From Bacteroidota bacterium (GTDB lineage: Bacteria; Bacteroidota; Bacteroidia; B-17B0; Aurantibacillaceae), in NCBI GenBank assembly GCA_019638705.1, contig JAHBTI010000029.1:1-37837 (forward strand): a stretch of 37,837 bases of DNA, given 5' to 3'. The position numbers were made by a program, and so were the translations under genes. The notes beneath the pieces were generated by a model. That model worked only from the letters and a program-made list of their open reading frames with translations. It was not told where the DNA came from and made no database searches. Each line of letters begins with the position of its first letter. Position 1 is the first letter of the stretch. This document shows, in pieces, positions 31,455 to 37,837 of the stretch.

Positions 31455-33857
31455 ATGAAAAAACTCCTCACTGGCTTATTCTTACTTTTTACGGTTCTGT
31501 CTGTGCATTCACAGTCAGACCCCGACTCGCTTAGATATGCACAGCTTGACAGTTTAACTCCCGAACAATTACTGGAATATTATATTAACGAACCCGAACC
31601 TTATCCTTTCCCCATGGGACCTGTTACCGTTGGCGATTCGGTGTACACCGTGCTCAACAATTTAACCGTACCCACCGAAACGGTGGATATAGAATTTTTG
31701 CAACAAGACGAATTTAAAGTTTCGCCCGAAGAAAGTTATGACACGCCCGATTATCAGTTTAAACCAAAAATAGCTTTGGGCATGGGGCGTATGGCGTTTC
31801 ACGGCGATTTATATCAAAAGCACTGGCAATCGCCTATGAGCGGTCGCGCGGGTTTTGACTTGGCAATTTCGCAACGCCTGACAAGATATTTGCAGCTTAA
31901 CTTTGCGGTGCTGTTTGGCAAGCTGGGCGCAAACGAATGGCTGAACAACCGTCAGGAAAATTTTCAGTCGGAAATAAGAGCAGGCGGTTTAAACCTGCTG
32001 TACGATTTCGGAAATTTTATTCCTGACCAATACAGGGTAAGACCTTATGTGAGCTTGGGTGTTATGGGTTTTGAGTTTTTAAGCAAAACCGATTTAAAAG
32101 ATAAAAACGGAAACACTTATTATTACTGGAGCGACGGCAGCATTAAAAGTTTACCGCAACATGCACCCAATGCACAAAATGCCGTAAACCTTGTAAGGGA
32201 TTACCATTACGAAACCGACATCAGGGAACTGAACAAAGACGGTTTTGGCAAATATGCCGAACGTGCGTGGGCGTTTCCGTTAGGTATAGGCTTTATAGCC
32301 AAAGTAAGCGACCGCATAGATGTTAAAATGAACTTTCAATACTACCTTACCACCACCGATTACATTGACGGCATTACCAACAAAGGCATGGGCAGCAGAA
32401 TGGGAAACAAATCCAGAGATAATTTTTCTTACACCTCTGTTTCGCTGCAATACGATTTAATTACCAAACAACGCCCCTTGTGGTACGGCGATACGGCAAA
32501 ATTTAAAGCCCTGTGGCTGGCTGACAATGCCGATGATGACCGTGACGGTGTGCCTGACATAGCAGACGACTGTTTGGGTACAGAACTTGGCGCGCCCGTA
32601 AACGGCAGGGGTTGCCCACTTGACGATGACAAAGACGGCATACCGAATTACCGCGATGATGAATTGGATACACCGCTTGGGGTAGCCGTAAATGACAGAG
32701 GCGTGGGGCAAAGCGATGAGTATTGGGCTGACTGGCGCGAACGTTATTTGAATGATTCCACCTCAAAAGATGTGGAAACTGAAATTGTAGGAAACTGGTA
32801 CGCCTCAGAGAAAAAGAAAATTAAAGAAGAAGACGGCGAAAAAAATATTTACACGGTGGAATTAATGCGCTACAACGGTGCTATTCCGTCTGACGAGCTG
32901 GCATTTTTGTTAAGCGTGGGCGATATTAATTCTACCACACTTGATGACGGAACTACGGTGGTTTATACCACAGGCAGCTACGAAAAACTGTCCACCGCGG
33001 TAAAACGCCGCGATGGGTTCAGAAGCGAAGGTCATGAGGCAGCAGGTGTATCGCAGGTAAAAGCCAAAGGAAAAAGCATTTTGCAAATGCCGGATAACGA
33101 ATTGGAATTGTTGCTGTCGCAGGAAATTGAAGACCTTTTGAGAATGGATATTGGCGGTGGCGGTACAAACCCCAACGATGCAAATTCAAACTCGCCAAAA
33201 CTGCTTACGCAGGAGGATTTGAATAAAGTAGTATCGGAGAACAATAACAACACGACTGCCGCTTCGGGTACAGACATCGTATATCGCGTGCAATTAGGTG
33301 CGTTTAAAAACCGAATTTCTTCTTCGGTATTTAGTAAAAATGCAGGCGTAGTTGAATTAACCACAAGCGACAACATATACAAATACGTTACCAAAGGTTT
33401 CAGAACCATATCGGAAGCGGCAGCCATGCGTGCCGACTTGGTAGTGGAAGGATACAGCGATGCCTTTATTACCGCATACAGAGGCGGCGAACGCATTACT
33501 TTAAGAGAAGCGGGAGCATCGGTACATCAGGATTATCAGGAAGACATAAACGAAACCAAAACGTTTAGCTCCATAAACAAAAACTTGGTATCATTTAAAG
33601 TGCAGCTTGGCACAAACAAAAAACCCGGACAGCAAGTACAGGAAATGGACGAGCAGGTAAAAGGTTTAGAGGGCGTTGAAAAACAACAAACCGCTTCGGG
33701 CAGCACACGCTACACCGCAGGCAGCTTTAAAACATGGGACGAAGCCGAAACCTACCGTCAGGAATTAAAAAATCAGGGCTTTAACGGCGCTTTTGTAATA
33801 GCCATGTTTAAAAACGAAATTATTACCAAAGTAGAGGCAATGGAACTGACGAAGTAA
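31455..33857 (+). CDS. Outer-membrane barrel with thrombospondin type 3 repeats and two SPOR domains
   Basis: 800 residues with a signal peptide (MKKLLTGLFLLFTVLSVHS). In order: a proline-rich segment, an OmpA-type beta-barrel (about 95-345; KIALGMGRMAFHGDLYQ, QLNFAVLFGKLGANEW, VRPYVSLGVMGFEFL), a thrombospondin type 3 calcium-binding stretch (about 355-410; DDDRDGVPDIADDCLGT, DDDKDGIPNYRDD), a linker, and two SPOR domains, at about 607 (VYRVQLGAFKNR) and 710 (FKVQLGTNKK). In ordinary proteins of this type an OmpA domain follows the TSP3 repeats; here SPOR modules stand in its place as the presumed peptidoglycan anchor. It follows another SPOR protein closely. Confidence 0.85.
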   Translation: MKKLLTGLFLLFTVLSVHSQSDPDSLRYAQLDSLTPEQLLEYYINEPEPYPFPMGPVTVGDSVYTVLNNLTVPTETVDIEFLQQDEFKVSPEESYDTPDYQFKPKIALGMGRMAFHGDLYQKHWQSPMSGRAGFDLAISQRLTRYLQLNFAVLFGKLGANEWLNNRQENFQSEIRAGGLNLLYDFGNFIPDQYRVRPYVSLGVMGFEFLSKTDLKDKNGNTYYYWSDGSIKSLPQHAPNAQNAVNLVRDYHYETDIRELNKDGFGKYAERAWAFPLGIGFIAKVSDRIDVKMNFQYYLTTTDYIDGITNKGMGSRMGNKSRDNFSYTSVSLQYDLITKQRPLWYGDTAKFKALWLADNADDDRDGVPDIADDCLGTELGAPVNGRGCPLDDDKDGIPNYRDDELDTPLGVAVNDRGVGQSDEYWADWRERYLNDSTSKDVETEIVGNWYASEKKKIKEEDGEKNIYTVELMRYNGAIPSDELAFLLSVGDINSTTLDDGTTVVYTTGSYEKLSTAVKRRDGFRSEGHEAAGVSQVKAKGKSILQMPDNELELLLSQEIEDLLRMDIGGGGTNPNDANSNSPKLLTQEDLNKVVSENNNNTTAASGTDIVYRVQLGAFKNRISSSVFSKNAGVVELTTSDNIYKYVTKGFRTISEAAAMRADLVVEGYSDAFITAYRGGERITLREAGASVHQDYQEDINETKTFSSINKNLVSFKVQLGTNKKPGQQVQEMDEQVKGLEGVEKQQTASGSTRYTAGSFKTWDEAETYRQELKNQGFNGAFVIAMFKNEIITKVEAMELTK

Positions 33858-33891
33858 GTTTTTTGGTTACCGTAAAAGAAAAACTTACTTC
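33851..33891. terminator. Bidirectional terminator between convergent genes, containing both stop codons
   Basis: A perfect 13-bp inverted repeat: GAAGTAAGTTTTT (33851-33863) with AAAAACTTACTTC (33879-33891), loop of 15 bases. T-runs lie on both strands. The left arm contains the TAA of the SPOR/barrel gene, and the right arm contains the stop of the convergent POT gene. Confidence 0.75.
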
Positions 33892-35396
33892 ACCCCACCC
33901 ATTAACTTTTTAATGAAAGGCGAACACACAATTATCAAAACGCCGATAAGAAGAGAATAAAGCGCGAGTTGATGATAACCGTTGGTATAAACCAACAGTT
34001 TCTCGTAATTGCTTGAATTTTCTGATGCTTCGGCTATGTTTGCGCCGAGCAGTCCCGCAAAATACTGTCCGTAAGCACTTGCCAAAAACCACATACCCAT
34101 CATGACGGCTTGTAATTTTTGTGGCGAGAGTTTTGTCATAATACTCATGCCGATTGGCGACAAACTTAATTCACCAAATGTAATCACAAACCAACCGAGT
34201 GTAAACACACCCAAAGATGAAATGCCGTTTTCGTTGCTGAAAAATCGGGTTTGATAAAACAGAAAAAATCCGCCTGCGAGAAATAAAAATGCCAATCCGA
34301 ATTTTACAACGGTGTTTGGTTCGGCTTTGCGTTTGTTTAACCACAGCCACAACATTCCGAGCGGCGCGGCAAAAATAATCACAAACAAAGAGTTGGAAGA
34401 ATTATTTACACCGTTCGGGTCTAACGGAATACCAAGCACATCGCTGCTTAAATTATTTGCGGCAAACAAACTTAATGAACCCCCACTCTGCTCAAAAAAC
34501 GACCAAAAGAAAATGGAAAAAATCATAAACAACACCGCCGCAATAATTTTTTTGTTTTCATCGGCGGTGAAATTTCTCATTTCGTAAACAATGTACAGTA
34601 AGGAAACAGGACCAATGATGTACATAAACACATCGGTATATTCTGTGTGAGAAACCATAATTAAAATTACAGGAACAAGCAACAGAGAGCCTATAAAGGT
34701 GAGGTACTCATACAGTTTTCGTTTTTTATTTTCCAAATGTTGAAGCGGTGAAAGACCAATGGTAGCCAAACTTTTTTGTGTTTGCGTAAAGGTGAGCAAA
34801 CTCACAATCATAAAGACTGCTGCCAATCCAAAAGCCACATTCCATTCCAAGCCTTGCGGAACAAAACTTTCAAACAACACACGCTTTCCAATAGCAATAC
34901 ATAAATAACCGCCCATTAATGCACCGAGATTTACACCTGCATAAAACAATGAAAATCCCGCGTCCACTCTTTGGTCGCCCGCTTTATATAAATTTCCGAC
35001 AATGGCAGAAATATTGGGTTTAAAAAATCCTGTGCCTACAATGTTAAACGCAATGCCCAAAAAGAAAAATGTTTTCGGGTCAATAGCTAATACAATACTA
35101 CCAACAATCATCAGCAATCCGCCCCAAAACAAAGAGCGACGATAACCCAAAATCTTATCGGCAAATAATCCGCCCACAAAAGTAAAGGCATATACAAAGG
35201 CTTGCGTTGCACCATATTGTAAATTGGCTTGTACTTCGTCAAGGTTCAGCTGATGCACCATAAAGAACACCAGCATACCGCGCATGCCGTAGAAACTAAA
35301 GCGTTCCCACATTTCACTAAAAAACAAGTACCACAATTGCTTGGGGTACTTGCCTTTAAAGTTTTGAATGTGTTCTAATGAATTTTCGTTCGTCAT
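33885..35396 (-). CDS. POT-family proton-coupled peptide transporter (shorter paralogue)
   Basis: 503 residues from the ATG at 35396-35394 (MTNENSLEHIQN). Polytopic, about 14 TM helices. POT family motifs: ExxER as EMWERFSFYGMRGML in TM1, GGLFADKILGYRRSLFWGG in loop 2-3, GTGFFKPNISAIVGNLY, and FFEQSGGSLSLFA in TM7 with Glu302. POT proteins import di- and tripeptides with protons across the inner membrane. The start codon overlaps the stop of the upstream paralogue in TAATG, so the two are translationally coupled. A longer in-frame start at 35435 would overlap the upstream gene by 40 bases and is rejected. Confidence 0.93.
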   Translation of the reverse strand: MTNENSLEHIQNFKGKYPKQLWYLFFSEMWERFSFYGMRGMLVFFMVHQLNLDEVQANLQYGATQAFVYAFTFVGGLFADKILGYRRSLFWGGLLMIVGSIVLAIDPKTFFFLGIAFNIVGTGFFKPNISAIVGNLYKAGDQRVDAGFSLFYAGVNLGALMGGYLCIAIGKRVLFESFVPQGLEWNVAFGLAAVFMIVSLLTFTQTQKSLATIGLSPLQHLENKKRKLYEYLTFIGSLLLVPVILIMVSHTEYTDVFMYIIGPVSLLYIVYEMRNFTADENKKIIAAVLFMIFSIFFWSFFEQSGGSLSLFAANNLSSDVLGIPLDPNGVNNSSNSLFVIIFAAPLGMLWLWLNKRKAEPNTVVKFGLAFLFLAGGFFLFYQTRFFSNENGISSLGVFTLGWFVITFGELSLSPIGMSIMTKLSPQKLQAVMMGMWFLASAYGQYFAGLLGANIAEASENSSNYEKLLVYTNGYHQLALYSLLIGVLIIVCSPFIKKLMGGVK

Positions 35397-37114
35397 TAAT
35401 GCACGTTGTTCTCTTTCATTACGCTGTTGAGCCATTTAAGCATGGCAAACAACAAAATGGCTGCGCCTAACACCAAAGCGAAATTGAGCAGGAAAAAGTT
35501 TTGTTTTTCTTCAATCTCTTCCCAAAGGCTGGAGAGCATTCCCGACAATTTGTTCCCTACTGAAATTGCCAGGAAAAACCCGCCCATCATTAAGGCTGTA
35601 ATTCGCGGCGGCGATAGTTTTGACACCAACGATAAACCCATTGGCGACAAACATAATTCACCCACAGTAATTACGCCGTAAGAAAGAATTAACCAAAACG
35701 AACCTGCTTTTAGGGTTAAATTGTTGGTTGATAAAACTGCGCCAACCATTACCAATGCCGACAAGGCAGTAATTACCAAACCAATGGCAATTTTTGTAGG
35801 GGTGCTTGGTTCTTTTTTGCGTCTTCTTAAAAATGAAAACACGCCTACAACCAATGGCGTTAAAAACACCACCCAAAACGGATTAATGGACTGATACAAT
35901 TCGGTAGAATACAATTTTAAATCTTGTCCTTTTGCGGGAATTTGTTCGGGCAACAGCGTAGAAAAATATTTGCGTGATTTTTCCAACTGCCCTATTTGTG
36001 AAGAAAAATCAGCACGCGCCTGCAATTCTTCTTTGCTTACTGCGGGCATGGCTTCTGCCTGAGCGCGCATGGCATTAATGGCACTGTCAAACTCCTCTTG
36101 CGGCAAAGAAACAATATCGTTGTTTACAACAACCTGCGCCATACCTAATTTATCGGCTGTTGCCGAAATTCCGTCAGACATTTGTCTGTCGGTGTAATCT
36201 TCTGCCCACACGGTTAAAGCATCGCCGTTTTGGTGAAAAATGGCAAAGAATAAAATTACGCAGGTAAACACCGCTAACAAGGCTTTAATAGCACGGCTTT
36301 CTTTAGCTTCTGATTTAAACGCCAAATAAATAAAGAAAGCAATCACAGGTAAACAACCAATAATAAAGGCATCGTTGGTATCAGAGCCTAAAAAATTTCC
36401 GGGAATTAAGTAGCCGATAACACCGAAAATAAACATGGGTAATACCGTTAAACCTAAAATTTTTCCCGTTGGCATATCACCCTCTCTCAAAGGTTTTACA
36501 ATATCCACATGCTTAATGTGTTTAGTGCCGAGCAGGAAAATAACCACACCAATCAACATGCCTACGCCCGCTGCTGCAAAAGCATATCCCCAACCGAAAT
36601 TGATACGCATATACGCTGCCACAAAATTGCAGATGAACGCGCCGATGTTAATACCCATGTAAAAAATATTGTACCCTGCATCTTTTTTATCCTTCATATC
36701 ATCGCTGCTGTAAAGATTACCAACCATAGTGGAAATGTTTGGTTTGAAAAAACCGTTTCCGAGAATGATGAGTAACAACGCAATGTAAAAAGTTGTGTTA
36801 TTATGAACGGCAAGCATAAAATAACCTGCTGCCATCATTAACCCACCAAAGATGATAGAGCGGCGATAGCCTAAAATACGGTCGGCTAACAAACCGCCAA
36901 TAAACGGTGTTAAGTAAACCAAACCCAAATATGTGCCGTATATGTCTGATTTTTGCCCGGGGCTGAAGCCCATACCGCCGTTGTTCCAACCGTCGAGCAT
37001 ATACAGAGAAAAAATCCCCAGCATTAAATAATAACCAAAACGTTCCCACATTTCAGTTCCGAATAAAAACCAAAGCCCCTTTGGGTGCCCTTTTTGTTCT
37101 GTTGTTTGTGTCAT
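35396..37114 (-). CDS. POT-family transporter with a large extramembrane insert
   Basis: 572 residues, about 14 TM helices. Motifs: EMWERFGYYLMLGIFSLYML in TM1 (ExxER), GGLLADRILGYRRSIIFGG, NGFFKPNISTMVGNLY. In TM7 the usual FEQ is FHQ (HQNGDALTVWAEDYTDRQM, His294), followed by an approximately 120-residue soluble insert (about 297-415, many Gln, Glu, Ala) before the next TM segment; its paralogue downstream has neither feature. The insert should be on the periplasmic side or in the long mid-protein loop. Likely a peptide-proton symporter whose substrate range differs. First of a two-gene unit. Confidence 0.92.
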   Translation of the reverse strand: MTQTTEQKGHPKGLWFLFGTEMWERFGYYLMLGIFSLYMLDGWNNGGMGFSPGQKSDIYGTYLGLVYLTPFIGGLLADRILGYRRSIIFGGLMMAAGYFMLAVHNNTTFYIALLLIILGNGFFKPNISTMVGNLYSSDDMKDKKDAGYNIFYMGINIGAFICNFVAAYMRINFGWGYAFAAAGVGMLIGVVIFLLGTKHIKHVDIVKPLREGDMPTGKILGLTVLPMFIFGVIGYLIPGNFLGSDTNDAFIIGCLPVIAFFIYLAFKSEAKESRAIKALLAVFTCVILFFAIFHQNGDALTVWAEDYTDRQMSDGISATADKLGMAQVVVNNDIVSLPQEEFDSAINAMRAQAEAMPAVSKEELQARADFSSQIGQLEKSRKYFSTLLPEQIPAKGQDLKLYSTELYQSINPFWVVFLTPLVVGVFSFLRRRKKEPSTPTKIAIGLVITALSALVMVGAVLSTNNLTLKAGSFWLILSYGVITVGELCLSPMGLSLVSKLSPPRITALMMGGFFLAISVGNKLSGMLSSLWEEIEEKQNFFLLNFALVLGAAILLFAMLKWLNSVMKENNVH

Positions 37115-37139
37115 AATTAAAATTCTTTTAGTAAAGTGC

Positions 37140-37147
37140 CGAAAGTA
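37140..37147 (-). promoter_or_regulatory. -7-like box for the POT operon
   Basis: TACTTTCG on the minus strand, one mismatch to TAnnTTTG, 25 bases before the ATG at 37114. Confidence 0.4.
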
Positions 37148-37223
37148 GCAGAATAATTTAATTAAAACAAAGGGGAACTGCTTAAATTTTATATGGCTTA
37201 AACAGTTAGTTTAAAATAAGAGC

Positions 37224-37240
37224 CTGTTTAAATTTAAACA
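37224..37240. repeat. Palindrome related to the ends of the 12505-12683 element
   Basis: TGTTTAAATTTAAACA (37225-37240) is a perfect 16-base palindrome; CTGTTTAAATTT (37224-37235) is shared with the 12505-12683 terminal repeats. Nearby TTAAACAGTT (37199-37208) is a partial second arm. Confidence 0.45.
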
Positions 37241-37257
37241 AACGCTAAGAGAATGTA

Positions 37258-37286
37258 AAAAACTCTGTGCCTCTGCGGTTTATTTT
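37258..37286 (+). repeat. R4 repeat-like stretch
   Basis: AAACTCTGTGCCTCTGCGGT, similar to 25122-25136. Non-coding here. Confidence 0.35.
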
Positions 37287-37380
37287 TCACTACATTTACT
37301 TAACCAAAAACATTTTTTCCCATGCGAGTTTTTATTTTCATAGCAGGTTCACAGAATAACAAATTTAAAAAACAGAAATC

Positions 37381-37837
37381 ATGAAAAAATTAGTATTCTT
37401 TTCAATCGCAATTTTATTTGGTGTAAAAGTTAGTGCGCAAGATACAACATGGTGTCCGCAAGGTGCAACATGGTATTTCGAATATTCACAAAATTTTTAT
37501 AGTATGGCTATGGTAAAAAACGGATATGTAGAATTAAAATACACAGGCGATACCACAATCAACAAAATTGTATGTAAAAAAATTATCGGCAAATTTTCGG
37601 GGTGTACTTCCTGTTGGCATCGCAACCTCAGTGTGTATCCGAAAGTAGTTATTCATAATTTCAGAACCTATTACACTTATGAAAATAACGGCGTTATTTA
37701 TCTGTATAATAAAAACAGTTCAAAGTTTGATACTGTTGTAAACTTTAATGCCAACATTGGCGATAAATGGCTGCGTGCAAGCGGTTGCGGCGATGTTTTA
37801 ACCGTAACAGATACAGGACACGTTTCAGCTTACGGAC
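37381..37837 (+). CDS. Secreted protein of unknown function, N-terminal part (3' end beyond window)
   Basis: The frame is open from ATG 37381 to the window end (152 codons). A signal peptide is clear (MKKLVFFSIAILFGVKVSAQ). The mature part (DTTWCPQGATWYFEYSQNFY, GYVELKYTGDTTI, CKKIIGKFSGCTSCWH, YTYENNGVIYLYNKNSSKFD) is the pattern of Bacteroidota secreted proteins that often end in a T9SS sorting domain; the end is not visible here. Several Cys suggest disulfides. No catalytic domain recognised. A C-terminal sorting domain beyond the window would confirm export. Confidence 0.8.
   Translation, partial: MKKLVFFSIAILFGVKVSAQDTTWCPQGATWYFEYSQNFYSMAMVKNGYVELKYTGDTTINKIVCKKIIGKFSGCTSCWHRNLSVYPKVVIHNFRTYYTYENNGVIYLYNKNSSKFDTVVNFNANIGDKWLRASGCGDVLTVTDTGHVSAYG

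Overview
The window looks like chromosomal DNA from a member of the Bacteroidota, probably a free-living Chitinophagales- or Sphingobacteria-like lineage. This rests on type IX secretion (T9SS) components and cargo, the sigma-ABfr -7 promoter motif TAnnTTTG upstream of many genes, a split MutA/MutB methylmalonyl-CoA mutase, two-component-type propellers fused to a SpoIIE phosphatase, and Bacteroidota-type POT transporters. No rRNA, tRNA, CRISPR array or transposase gene was seen. Coding density is high, and only 12140-12682 exceeds 300 bases without a gene.

Layout. 1-1155: N-terminal part of a secreted Ig-like protein. 1314-3044: nucleotide-sugar pair (Gfo/Idh/MocA dehydrogenase and WbpD-like N-acetyltransferase). 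3185-7861: methylmalonyl-CoA mutase mutA and mutB, with one toxin-antitoxin (TA) module between them and another directly behind mutB. 7876-10075: DUF3820 protein and HtpG. 10115-17692: a T9SS-flavoured region with a PorE-like OmpA/propeller protein, a large SBBP-repeat protein ending in a T9SS sorting domain, and a PorG/DUF6089-like barrel. 17828-20645: GNAT acetyltransferase overlapping a heptaheme cytochrome c with TPRs. 20669-24647: inorganic pyrophosphatase, guanylate kinase, LysM/periplasmic-binding-like protein and HemF. 24736-29940: DUF3467, Omp85-like barrel, YceI protein, and a propeller-Y_Y_Y-TM-SpoIIE sensor phosphatase. 30039-33857: two SPOR-domain envelope proteins. 33885-37114: two tandem POT peptide transporters. 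37381-end: start of a secreted protein.

Genes that appear to work together: mutA and mutB form the B12-dependent mutase; the two TA pairs are self-contained; the wbpB/wbpD-like pair would act in synthesis of a diacetamido uronic acid for surface polysaccharide; PorE-, PorG- and sorting-domain proteins belong to T9SS; the two SPOR proteins probably anchor an outer-membrane barrel to peptidoglycan; the two POT genes share a TAATG stop-start and are likely co-transcribed.

The most unusual signal is not a gene. The window is seeded with short palindromic or low-complexity repeat families that occur between genes and, strikingly, inside genes without breaking the frame. R1 is C-rich (AGCCCC...CCCCAAAGGGG). 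R2 is a hairpin with invariant loop GAGCGAAGTCGA whose stem shows compensatory changes between copies. R3 is a TTTCAACTT-type low-complexity family. R4 is a CTCTGTG-type family. In-frame copies are seen in htpG, hemF, mutB, the heptaheme cytochrome, the SBBP protein and a SPOR protein. Two compact non-coding elements with perfect 17-bp inverted ends lie side by side in 12313-12683, the second carrying three R2 copies.
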